A DNA stretch of 64,000 nt from NCBI RefSeq assembly GCF_910592395.1, contig NC_088321.1:2606001-2670000 (forward strand), read 5' to 3'. Source of the stretch: Lineus longissimus. Its lineage: Eukaryota > Nemertea > Pilidiophora > Heteronemertea > Lineidae. Positions 13,799 to 23,987 of this stretch are shown piece by piece (position 1 is the first letter of the stretch; every line of letters starts with the position of its first letter). A model generated the notes under the pieces. The model was not told where the DNA came from. It was given only the letters and a program-made list of their open reading frames with translations, and ran no database searches. A program made the translations under genes and the position numbers.

Positions 13799-16020
13799 AA
13801 ATTGACTCCAGAGACGTATACAAGAAGCCATATGTCAAGTTGTGGTATATTGGCATCAATCGCTTTTTCGCGTTGATTACCTTTCAAAGTGACTCAAGAT
13901 CAGTAATGCCAATGTGACATTTAAGTGGTTGCTCCCCATATTTCATTGTTTCCAAACAATACATGACTTTTCAAGAGGGAACATAAAGATCAATCAGCGC
14001 TCCGAGACAATCAGGGGAAAGATTTAGAAACGGAAAGACTCAAACCATTTCACCTATGCCTACTGGTTCTAACTTAGGGGGGCGGGAAGTTGAGAAGCAC
14101 TGAGAATAGGTTGCATCTCTTGCTTTACGACACTGAGGCGAAGTATCCAAGTTATTCTTTTAAAGGAATCGGCGGCTTTTTACTGCAGTATGGGTGTTCT
14201 TCTTCTGGTTCATCAGTACACTATATTTCTTAACGTGTTTGATGATTTTCCAATTTTTTTTCAACTTTTAGATCGTAGAAGAACGTGTTATTCGTCATTT
14301 TTAGTACGCACAAGTCCTGGTACAAAATGCCTTTCCCGCCACGTGAGTGCGCGCCGAGATCTGAGTTCACGTCACCCCGCTATATGATGCAACGTCATTC
14401 CATTATCGTCGCAGTAGCGGGGCAATCAAACGCCATCAGCCTAGGGTAGATCAATGTATAGTGCATTGTTCCACAAAAAGATCGACACATGGAGAGCTAA
14501 CTCAGAGTCAACATCGGAAACGTATGATAGTTCAGTAAGATTTTTTTTGGAATTTTTCCTTTTTGTGCACTCTGTTAATGGAAACTACCTGTGTTTTAAT
14601 GTAGGATGTAACTGGGCAGCCGACAGCTTAGTTATATTGGCCTTAATAAAACCATTGGTCCTTCAAAGAGTCAAAACCTAGACCTGCTGATAATGACTAT
14701 AGGTTCTGACTACAGTATAATGCCAGTAATTTTTCGCAGCACTGTCTTGGTACAAAAATACCCAGGTTTATGTCGATGACTTCAAAAGGGCATGTCCCAT
14801 TTACAATAAAATTATAGTTGTCGGCAAAAGAGGCGCTTCCTCCACATCGTTCTTGCGGCGATACGTTGTGTAGCATATCCTCTACACTTTTGGGTAAATA
14901 TTCCTGTTTTTAACCATGGCCTGCCTACACACGACAAATCAGCAATAGTCAATGCTCACCAATGAGCCTTAGGTTTTCTTCACCAAGGTCACATGTATTA
15001 ACTTTGTGGGTTCTCGGCTCTTTTTACCTGGTTAGGTCGTGGTGTTTTAACCAGAGATATAGTTTTGTACCTGCTGGGGACTTTACTTAAACCTGAGCTC
15101 TAAGTATTTAACTGTTAATATCTTATTTTTTTAAGTATCATTAGGGCCCTAAATCTTCACACACCTTGTTTAAAACACCCGTCGACACAATATTATGTCA
15201 TACATCGTGTACCAGAAGATCCGGTGATCATATTCATATCCCATGACAATTGTTCCCACAATTTGATGCTCAATATCATATGACTTGTGTGATATCAAAT
15301 ATTGCGCTGTTGGCAGCCAGTTAATTTGACGTCAGTAACATGGCGGCACGTCTTGCAAAATCGTCGTCACCGACGGGAAAATCAGTCGTGTTTGCAGAAA
15401 GCAGATGGATAAGTCAAGCAATATTTCAAGGATGGTGCGAACATGTGTGGTTAATCATCTGAGGCCTTGGTTCGTGGTTGGGACAGCCACATCGCAACTG
15501 CTTGTCACGATCCACATTTTTTAAAGGAATAAATTGCTGCTGAATTCTATCAAAAATATCAGACCAATCAACCACTTTAGCTAATCTGTTCTCTCGACCC
15601 CGCTCATTCACCATTAGCAGATCACCTGACGATAGACTTTGCAAACTTCACAAAATGAGAGTTTATGACTTCATGACTTGATTCTATTTTTTTGTTATGG
15701 CCACGCGTATCCTCTCTCCTGAGATCCGGCTTTTTTACTCCTATGTCGTATACAAACCCTGAGAAAAAAGGGATGGGTGGTTGTTCCGATTACTTTACAC
15801 ACCTTGTGCAGTTTCTGTTCAGATTTGAGATATTATTAGACAGGTCTTAATAAAATCTAAGTAGTTCCTGATGTTTTGATCTTTTGAGATACAACGATTT
15901 TATGCTGCTAAACATTCTGTTGTAGTGTTTTTGTGTCTATACGAAATAAAATAAACTTGCAGCGGGCAACGCGCGATTCAGCAAAGAGACTTCGAAAATT
16001 CAAGCTTAAAAGCGGATTTC
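13799..16020 (+). mobile_element. Dispersed repeat, copy B, interrupted by two insertions
   Basis: The second copy of the 2,848-3,830 repeat. Homology runs 13,799-14,166, resumes at about 14,671-15,090, and resumes again for the tail at about 15,885-16,015. The first gap (about 14,167-14,670) is flanked by TTTAAAG and TTCAAAG, which could be a diverged target duplication. Its cargo has no recognisable coding domain. The second gap (about 15,120-15,880) is also non-homologous to copy A. The breaks show at least two later insertions into an already resident repeat. Confidence 0.65.
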
Positions 16021-16254
16021 GTGTATTTTATATGTGTAATATAGAAGCTTTGATCAAAATAATAATAAAAATTCAAAACATTCCAATACCGATTGCCTGA
16101 GAAAAATTGATTGGTGTACATCATTGCCATCAAATCGTCACTCGCGGACTGATATGGGCCTATTCGAATACAAGTTCTAAACTGGCCAGTGAAACAATAT
16201 TTCCTTAAATCAATTATCAAAAAGTATATCCCTGTTATGGCCTGGCTCTGTAGA

Positions 16255-16563
16255 TTAAGAATCCACTAAAGATTGAAGAATAAATCCACTTTCACCCATC
16301 ACAGTCATGTATTTACCACAGCTGCACAGTTCAGTACGGACTATGTACCACACTTCCTCCATGAATACAAGTGTCTGCCCTGTTAATGAAAATAAAATTT
16401 CATCAACAATTGCATTGGTTGCATTTTTTCTTGGTCGCCCAATATGCTTTAAAGGATTCATAGAGAGGCGGTATTTCATTAAACATGATGAGGTGAACGA
16501 AATCGTGACGCGTTTTAGTGTGAGAATGTTGCAAAATTTGCGGCTATTCAGCTTCTCCTGCAT
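16255..16563 (-). CDS. Unrecognised 102-residue open frame
   Basis: An ATG-started frame of 102 codons with no family I recognise. The only notable piece is a basic I-GRPRKN stretch around residue 42, which resembles an AT-hook core by chance or descent. An overlapping plus-strand frame of similar length exists, which lowers the case for either. There is no flanking exon or promoter evidence. Confidence 0.2.
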   Translation of the reverse strand: MQEKLNSRKFCNILTLKRVTISFTSSCLMKYRLSMNPLKHIGRPRKNATNAIVDEILFSLTGQTLVFMEEVWYIVRTELCSCGKYMTVMGESGFILQSLVDS

Positions 16564-16606
16564 TATATATGTAGGGTCGGCATTATATGACCCATTCTTC
16601 CTCTAG

Positions 16607-17239
16607 TAATACACTCTACTTATTATTCAATCCTCGAATTTAGTCAGTCTGGAAGAGGATCGATTTCCGTACTTGGTGCTTGTTATAGCTTTCCACAATT
16701 GTAGTGTTTGCAGAGGTATGGACTATACTGGTTTAATCACTCGACCCAAGATATTGCCATGTGCGGTATAAAGTGAAACTATCAACCTAGATCAGAAACG
16801 AGATGAAGCCGAAAGAAGATACATGCTATCCAAAATTAGGCAGGCTGCATTGGGAATCTCTGAATGAAAAAGTGAAAGCGTCCTAACAGGCTGATTAGTG
16901 CATGCAGTTCGAAGAGTTGAAGGGGGCATAGAAGAGAGGCCACTATGGCACGACATTGACGCCAATTAACACACTCACCAGAACTAGAATTCTGACACAA
17001 CGGTTAAGAAACTTGATGGAACACAACCAGTGCTGTTAAAAGTACTTGTGTTCATTAAGAGCCAGTTTTTATAAGAATCAGGCGGATTTCTATTAGAGGG
17101 TGATATTATAACCGTCTAAGATTTGCCTGAACTTTTTGTTGGTGAAAGGCCTATGGGCAGATAGAAAAATCCTGAACTTCTGGGTCCCTAAAACGAACAT
17201 GTTTTTTTCTAGGGTCTCTTGGAATGGTCACTGTTTTGA
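16607..17239. other. Flank outside the left inverted repeat; no feature
   Basis: This sequence shows no match to the region right of 55,625, which marks the outer limit of the inverted repeat. No gene is supported. Confidence 0.5.
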
Positions 17240-17653
17240 CACCTGATTCAGGAGATGTTAATCGTAACGAAGCATTTTCTGTTAGGGTTCGTCTCCCCGT
17301 ATGAAGCGCTCAGGATACGTATCTTCATATCCCAAGATATTTTGTTGAGCGCTTGTTAACGATGCTTCACTACATGAATGTATGCGCCTGCAAATATCTC
17401 GGCCGCGGAGATATGTTGTTAGCTCTTAAACCGTCTCGCCATTATCTCGTCATGATTTTTATTGATTGCATGGTGGGCCACTGGGCGATGCGTGGTCCTC
17501 CCATCATTCGAGTCCGTATTTTTTGTCATATTTTTGTCATGGGACAAGGGCATGATCTCTTGGAGTGGTTGAGACACCAAGACAAAGTCATTAATATTCA
17601 GGACAAACACGTTTCTCGGTCGGCCATGCCTGAGGTCACCCCCCCCCCTCCCC

Positions 17654-18065
17654 TATATTGTACGCGCCGGTCACCGATCCAAAGGTTGACCGCGCTCAGC
17701 GTTGCTTAACTTCCATCGCGCCAGCCACTGGGCCATAAAGGAATTCCCTCATGGACGGCGGGTTAAGCCGGGCCATATACCTGGGGGTACTATACATCAT
17801 TCCCCCCCTTCGGACAGAGATGGATCGTCCTCGATCCTACTTAGCGCTTCATGCGTCTCAGTACCGAACTACAAATCCAGAGCTCGCATCGCGTGGGAAG
17901 GTCTGCCAGATATATTGTACGCGCCGGTCACCGATCCAAAGGTTGACCGCGCTCAACGTTGCTTAACTTCCACTCTGGGGCCAACGCGCTAACCACTGGG
18001 CCATAAAGGAATTCCCTCATGGACGGCGGGTTAAGCCGGGCCATATACCTGGGGGTACTATACAC
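17654..18065 (-). mobile_element. 5S-rRNA-like SINE, tandemly duplicated
   Basis: Read on the minus strand, the unit contains GGCCCAGTGGTTAGCGCG (tRNA A-box-like), then GAAGTTAAGCAACGTTGAGC and CTTTGGATCGGTGACCGGC. The latter two match the internal promoter layout of 5S rRNA (AAGTTAAGCA ... TTGGATGGGTGACCG). A unit of 257 bp starts at 17,654 and repeats from 17,911. The second copy is partial and ends near 18,065. The insertion sits inside the left inverted repeat and is absent from the right one, so it came later. 5S-derived SINEs (SINE3 class) are known in animals. The A-box reading is less sure than the 5S reading. Confidence 0.65.
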
Positions 18066-18124
18066 CCCCCACCCCATCTAGTAAATACGGCCCTGTTTTC
18101 AACCTGGAATATGAAATTAGTTTT

Positions 18125-18245
18125 TTACCCCTGCCCCTGCCCCTGTCCCTGCCCCACTCTAGTCTCGCGAGATCCATATCAAGCGAGGGTAGGAAACGTT
18201 ACGTAGCGTCGTTGAGCTGATTAACCCTGCCCCTGCCCCTGCCCA
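18125..18245 (+). repeat. CCCCTG short tandem repeat, two blocks
   Basis: Runs of CCCCTGC-type hexamers at about 18,128-18,155 and 18,225-18,243 flank a 70 bp segment holding TCTCGCGAGA. The block replaces the junction between the outer and inner parts of the inverted repeat. Confidence 0.7.
18163..18172. promoter_or_regulatory. TCTCGCGAGA palindrome (first of two)
   Basis: A perfect 10 bp palindrome TCTCGCGAGA, preceded by CTAG. This word is a known bilaterian CpG-type core promoter element bound by BANP. A second exact copy is at 19,145-19,154, also preceded by CTAG. Both lie between the left inverted repeat and the transposase gene, where its promoter would be expected. The role here is inferred. 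Confidence 0.4.
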
Positions 18246-19144
18246 GTGTGTTGCAGACATTGTTGGCCTGACGCTGCCGGCCACGCCCAATTGTTTAGTG
18301 GCGGCAATAATCAAATGTTATCCTGTAAAAGATGGAACGCTCCACTCATCCGGGTTCGATGGGTTTTTTCCTCACCCCAACCCTTATTTTGTGTCATCAG
18401 ACAGACCGGGCCCAGGAGACCGGATCACCATCCTGATCGTATGTCTGACGTACCCTCCGCAATGAGGCTGTAGATGCGGGTGGAAGTGTTCTGGTGCCAC
18501 AAACGTGTCTGTGAATAAGTATAAAAGCAGTCCCAGAAATAGTCCTGTCGTCTCCCCCCTCCCGTCCCCTATCTCTTTTAAGCTGAAGATGAGTGAAGCC
18601 TGTTTTAAAATCCAGACGAGTCATGACTGTCCAAGAGGGGCTCTCTTTCTGACCTACAGCGGGACCCGCAGGCATAGACCCATAAGGACGACAATAACAA
18701 CGTGTTTTCCAATCTCCCCAGCGCAGGTTGTGTGGTTATGTCTCTCTGTTACCGCTGTCAACGATTTGGCTCCGATCCTCCGCCCTCGTTTCGGTATTCT
18801 CTCCATCCACGCGCTGGTGCAGCTGTATGCTCAATAATAATTGTGCCAATAATTGTACTGCCATCATTTTTCAAGAATTTCTTGAATATCTTGATTTTCT
18901 ATTTTTTTGGCGGGATTTAAATCTGATAAGTGATGTATTTGCATTATTTTGGGCAGACCTGCCCACTACATACGGAATCAACGAACGTACGCTTAAAAGT
19001 AGGTCGCAAAATATTACAAAGCAATTCGTTTTGAAGAAATTTTTTTGACATTAAGTCCATCTCTGTTTCGAATGCAGCAGTAAAATGTTCTTATTTTAGT
19101 CCGGGAATTGGCCTCGCCCTCGTCAGTTAGTTACAGAACACTAG

Positions 19145-19154
19145 TCTCGCGAGA
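19145..19154. promoter_or_regulatory. TCTCGCGAGA palindrome (second of two)
   Basis: An exact second copy of the palindrome at 18,163, again in a CTAG-TCTCGCGAGAT context, followed by TACGTCA, which resembles a CRE half site. It lies about 1.7 kb upstream of the first candidate transposase exon. Regulatory function is inferred from the known activity of the motif elsewhere. Confidence 0.4.
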
Positions 19155-19217
19155 TTACGTCATTTGCCGGCTCTGCTGATTGACTCCACTGATTGACATA
19201 CAATGCCAATCGCATTG

Positions 19218-19885
19218 GTACGGAAGCGTATTTGTGCCAAGTGAAAAAAAAAATTCTGGCATAAATGAAAAAAAAATTTTTTTTTAATCACGTACGTACG
19301 AGTGAGTATCACGTAATAACGCGATAATTCGCGCTATCGCGTACGTACATGACACTAATGCGTAATTACGAGATAACTATGTGATAATTACGTGATAGTT
19401 TTCTCGTAATAACGTGATAGTTATCGCGTAATAACGTGTTAGTTATCGCGTAATAACGCGTAAGTTATCTCGTAATTACGCGTTAGTTATCGCGTAATAA
19501 CGTGATAGTTATCTCGTAATTACGCGTTAGTATCACGTACGTACGCAGTAGCGTGAATTATCGCGTTATTACGTGTTAGTTATCGTGTAATAACGTGTTA
19601 ATCATCTCGTAATTACGTGTTAGTTATCGCGTAATTACGTGTTAGTTATCGCGTAATAGCGTGTTAGTTATCGCGTAATAACGCGTTAGTTATCTCGTAA
19701 TTACGCGTTAGTTATCGCGTAATAACGTGATAGTTATCTCGTAATTACACGTTAGTATCCCGTACGTACGCAATAGTGCGAATTATCGCGTTATTACGTG
19801 ATACTATCTCGTACGTACGTAATTTAAAAACATTCTTCATTAATACCAAAACTTTTTTTTACTTGGCACTAATACGCATCCGTAC
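19218..19885. mobile_element. MITE-like element filled with palindromic TTATCGCGTAATAACG repeats
   Basis: The ends are imperfect inverted repeats: GTACGGAAGCGTATTTGTGC at the left, and the reverse complement of the right end reads GTACGGATGCGTATTAGTGC, both followed by CAAGT and an A run. Inside, about 25 units of GTTATCGCGTAATAACGTG/GTTATCTCGTAATTACGCG alternate, each nearly self-complementary, and blocks of CGTACGTACG occur near both ends. There is no coding capacity. It is a non-autonomous foldback element with an internal satellite. The autonomous family is unknown. Confidence 0.8.
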
Positions 19886-20841
19886 ATGGGGGAGCTGATG
19901 TAACCAGCAAATCAATGTTCTTCATCCCTCCGTGATCGACCATGCCCTCGCTCTGATCATCACGGATCAACAGTTATAGATTATTAAGCATTTGCAGTAG
20001 GTAAGAAGAAATCTTTTTCGATACTGATCTCTTGTTATGTATGTAGCGTTGGCCTCCGTGTGTCGTGTCGGCGCATGCTTTCAGAGCCAGCTGTGTGTAC
20101 AAAGTGCATGCATTCATCGTGTGCATTCCCATTGCCACATGGCCATGGGCATAGGGCTTTTCGAAAAAATTGCCGAAACTGGCCAAGTCAAATGACCTCA
20201 AGCAGAACACATCTTAATCCGGAAGAAGGAGACTTTGGACAATGCCATGATGGTACGCCCATTGTATGGGATTGGCCACAACAGTGGCAGTGCCATAGCA
20301 TGATTGATAGACAGCCAGGGCAGGCTGCCGCATAGGCCTTAGCCATACCTGATGTCGTTTTTACGTGGCCTGCGGTTAACTGCAGTAGTGGTGATCGCAG
20401 AAGCTGCTGGAGTGGAAGTAGAATACCGGTATATGCTGCATGGCGGTGCATGCACTGCATTCTATTTTATCTTCCGACTGACAGACATCATTGGATTCCA
20501 CCTCCGAAGACACTGGTGTGATGTGTGCTCCAGGATTGGGGTGATTGCTGAACATGTTTGGGAAAACATTGGCCTGGCACCGTTTATGCTCCTTGGTAGA
20601 AAGCGGCAAGTCGGTATAATTGTGATTGTCTTACCGATGGAATGTAAATGAAGAAACAGTGGTGGTCTAAATCCAAAAGTTGCACTATGTAACATCCTTA
20701 TTATGAGCCTCTGCTCTAGCCACTAAGCTACTGATCTATGTACTAATATATCAGCTATAATCAAATAAAATTGTTCTCTCGTATGTTTTTGTTTGTCTGG
20801 ATTTAATTCCAAAGCATAAGAATGGCTTTTTCCTTCAGAAA

Positions 20842-21030
20842 ATGGTCAGGCCAAGGAAAATAAGGGACTTTGTTTTTACCCTAGAAGACGAAACGTATGT
20901 CCAAGTTGAAGTACCATTTCCTGCACCCCATATGGTAATTCCTGGCATTGACAACAGTGCTGACAATGTGCAGCCCTGTCCTACAACATCATATGAACCA
21001 GAAGGGAATCTTCTTGACATTGAACAAACA
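20842..21030 (+). CDS. Candidate first exon(s) of the KDZ gene region
   Basis: After acceptor CTTTTTCCTTCAG, an ATG opens MVRPRKIRDFVFTLEDETYV and continues to a GTAATT donor after ACA G. A following stretch from 21,205 (acceptor TTTTTGACCAG) is in matching phase and reads GFNSLLDIPLQYTNIESTRD, but its donor is unclear (GTTTCA near 21,279 is possible). The joined peptide is not a recognised domain. It could be the N-terminus of the transposase, an alternative first exon, or a separate small gene, because the next clear exon has its own ATG preceded by stops. Confidence 0.45.
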
Positions 21031-21924
21031 GGTAATTTGCTTGACAAGAGGGGGCATGTGTTCTTTCTATTCTTAAACTAGGCTGTTTTTTCCATTCACT
21101 GGGATTCAGAAAGAAAAAAAAATTCTTCGACTACTCCACTAATGATAATCATAGTCTACTAAAAAATTGATTGCTGACACTCTAATATATGATTTTTGAC
21201 CAGGTTTCAATTCTTTGTTGGATATTCCACTCCAGTATACAAACATTGAGTCCACTCGAGATACCTATCATTCGCATGTTTCACTAAAAAAATATCCATG
21301 TATTTTGAATCTGTATCCTGGCAATTTTCAAATGAAACTTAACGACCCATCCATGAATAATTTTTTCTGATTGAAACTCTCCTTGATGATATACTTAATT
21401 GCCTATCATATCATCTCATCCCTCTCCCTGATTTTGTTTTAGCTCTAGCTTCATTGATTTCAAAATAAATGTTGTTCTATTGTAGTTGATGAGTGTTCTA
21501 AAACACAGTATTTTTCACGCATTTATCATTAGTTTAATTGAGGCGCTCTTTATTCTGGTACTTCGTCATTTGTATTTCGCGCGCTTTCCGTTTCGCGCGC
21601 TTTCTATTTCGCGCTTGCATCTCTGGTACATCACTACGTCATTCGCCATTTTAGATTCAGAGGGTCATCGCAGATTTGTCTTCTTCTTTCGTTGGAGGGT
21701 TTTGACCTTTCTATGTGTGAGAAACTGGATGAGAGCAACTCAAGGTATAAGATAAAATGTATAAGAATCCCCCTTGCCCCATCATGTTGGTCAATATTGA
21801 GTAAAGGGCTCATAAAACACACTTGAAAGTGATGGCTATCGATATCATTTAGATTTGTCTCGGTCAGGGTCAGGTTGCACGCTGATGTGTGTATTGATAC
21901 ATTAGGCCTATTCTTGGGTACTGG

Positions 21925-22463
21925 CAGGGCTGCGTACCTGTACGGAAAGGCCGTATTTTGGTACGACTGAATTCCCGACTTTACGGAATACGGTTTTTAC
22001 CGTTATGGTACGGCCTTTACAGTGCTGAAAATACGTTTTTTTTCAACTTAAAATACGTTGTAAAATGTTTGTATACGGTTAAATTCTTGAAATAAACATT
22101 CAAATTTCTAGTTTCATTTAGTTTCTTAGCCTTTAAACCCGATATCTGATCCTGGCGGGCCCGATATTAGAAGTTCCCACGCCCGTTGCCAAGGAGAGTT
22201 TTTCTTTATTCAGTACGCAATATACTGATTAGTCTCGCGCACCGCGACACCGATCGTAGTTATCACCCTATTTTGAGGATCTGGAAACTTGTATCACATG
22301 TGTACAGCTGCTGTGCGAGACTACCCTGCATAGAATAATGGCGGCGGCCAACAACTTTGAAATTTACACTATGTCATGATACTACGGGAACTTATGGCAA
22401 AATACAGGAAAATTTCAGCAATATTACAGGAAAAATTATAATATTAGAGGGTAAGCAGCCCTG
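21925..22463. mobile_element. 539 bp non-autonomous DNA element with perfect 6 bp target duplication
   Basis: The left end CAGGGCTGCGTACC and right end GGGTAAGCAGCCCTG are inverted repeats of about 15 bp with one mismatch. TACTGG flanks both ends immediately (21,919-21,924 and 22,464-22,469), a clear target-site duplication. The CAGGGCTG terminus resembles hAT ends, although hAT duplications are usually 8 bp. The interior has inverted GTACGGAAAGGCCGTA and TACGGCCTTTAC blocks and no coding capacity. It lies in an intron of the KDZ gene. Confidence 0.85.
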
Positions 22464-22819
22464 TACTGGTTCCAGGGCGAAGTCTCTTTTGTAATAAAAA
22501 ATATTCGGGTAATATTTGTGAGTTCCCGTTATATTTTAATGCCATGCTGGTAGCTGGTAAACTGTTTGTACTGATCTTGGTTGGGAACTATGGACTTTTC
22601 ATGATTGAAAGTCATAATGTGCCATGTGAGACTTCTCTGGTGACCTCGTAGATTGTCCATCTTTGTGAAGGTGGCAGCACCTGTCGGACCATGTGTTATG
22701 GGAATTGTTTATTCAATGACAAAGTGAACTTATTTTTGTATTATATTTTATTTTGCAGAAACAAAGTTTTGGAACTAACATCCAGTCGTTCTCGTTAGTA
22801 ATTCCTTCGATTCGTCACA

Positions 22820-23761
22820 ATGAGGGCACTGCACACAGCACAGCCAAAGAAAAGAAGCAGATACGGTCAAGAAAAAGTTTCTCAGCTTGAGAACTGGAAT
22901 GCTATTCATGATGGAATGTTCACTAGTTTCCAAGAGTCGCTTGTTCCTGGTATGAACTGTGGAGCGTGCAGTGTTCGATTGTTATCCGTGTATCGATAAG
23001 ATGACTGTTATGTTGGCTTCTTTCTTTGCGCAGCTGTGTTGAAGAAGTGCATAAACACACATTGTTTCACCAACCATACAAATGGCAGGTCAGTATCTAA
23101 TACTGTGTTTTATGACATAATGCAACTTTTTTGTTGCATGTCAGATAACTACATGTATTTGTATCGTACATTTCAGTTTCAGTAGTTGTGTTTCGGGACA
23201 CAAAAACAATTTAATCAATTCCTTCAGAAATGTATTGTTGTTATGCCAAATCTCAATGCTTCAGTTTTGCTGAAATAGCTATATGGTTGTTACAGTATTA
23301 TTTTCAAGTTGAGGGCAAAACTGGTGGATCAATAATGCATGTAGGATGTAAATACAATGTATTTAGAAGAGAATAGTTTTTGCAGTGAAAGAAAAACCCC
23401 AACTGGTGATCAAATATTCTTTAGTTGGATTTCATGATGGCCTTACAAAGGAGACGATAATAAACCCAAAAAGTTTTCAGATAAAAAGGGAGGCCATTAA
23501 GGCATACAATTTCCATCCCCAGGACAGCAAGTTGTGGAGCGTATAGTGAAAGCCCTGGACGATGATTAGTCCATTCATTTATGAATCAATTTGGGTATGC
23601 ACAGATTTGCTTGGTTGATATCACCCTCTAATCTGAATCATTTTCTATGCAGGCTCGAACTTGGAATTCATTTGTACCCAGGGGCAGTTGTGAAAAAGTT
23701 GTCCGGAGACATAACCATTCCTGCTCTACATCATTTATATGGCCTGTTGTTGATCATAAAG
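22820..23761 (+). CDS. KDZ transposase N-terminal exons (22,820-22,949; 23,034-23,088; 23,653-23,761)
   Basis: The ATG at 22,820 follows two in-frame stops, so it is a plausible start. The three exons join in phase through CCT G/CT, AG/G and end in phase 0. The peptide runs from MRALHTAQPKKRSRYGQEKV through KKCINTHCF to LYPGAVVKKLSGD and LHHLYGLLLIIK. A basic helical opening with a cysteine pair fits KDZ N-termini. The last donor (AAG/GTTTGC) does not match the phase of the next exon. Confidence 0.7.
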
Positions 23762-23987
23762 GTTTGCATTGAAAATTTCTCTTATTTTGCATACAATCTT
23801 AAACACTTGTTGTACCTTAGCACTTTTATTCCCATTTTTTAAGAAACCAACTTCTTTCATTGTTTTCATTAATGCCTAATGCTGTTTGTAGTAACAAGCC
23901 TGTGAAGAGAACCAAAAAAGCCTAATGACTGCTTTTAGTTTTTAATTCATTCTTCCATTCATCTCGACTTATCTCATTTTGTTTCAG

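Larger units (their letters stand above)
17240..18490 (+). repeat. Left long terminal inverted repeat
   Basis: It matches the reverse complement of 54,790-55,625. The outermost ~400 bp is the closest part (4 differences in the first 60 aligned bases after the end motif). It then carries a SINE-containing insertion (17,654-18,065) absent from the right copy, resumes at ACCCCATCTAGTAAATACGG, and continues in a more diverged inner part containing GATGGAACGC, TCAACCCTTA-like, GATCACCA and GTACCCTCCG blocks. An open frame across the outer part (17,353-17,640) stays open in both copies over about 70 codons, but resembles no family and may be incidental. Confidence 0.85.

Noticed and set aside
17500-17720. 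Conventional protein-coding gene in the left inverted repeat
   Set aside because: The frame runs into poly-C and SINE sequence, resembles no family and is only partly shared with the right arm. It is kept as a low-interest finding, not a gene.
17921-17985. Genuine 5S rRNA gene
   Set aside because: Only the internal-promoter part resembles 5S rRNA. The flanks are SINE-like and repeated, and no full-length 5S sequence is present.
19260-19830. CRISPR-like array
   Set aside because: The units are near-palindromic and contiguous, without unique spacers of constant length, inside a TIR element of eukaryotic DNA.
20060-20695. Cluster of overlapping frames of 77-99 codons on both strands
   Set aside because: Frames on both strands overlap heavily and none matches a family or joins the transposase exons in phase.
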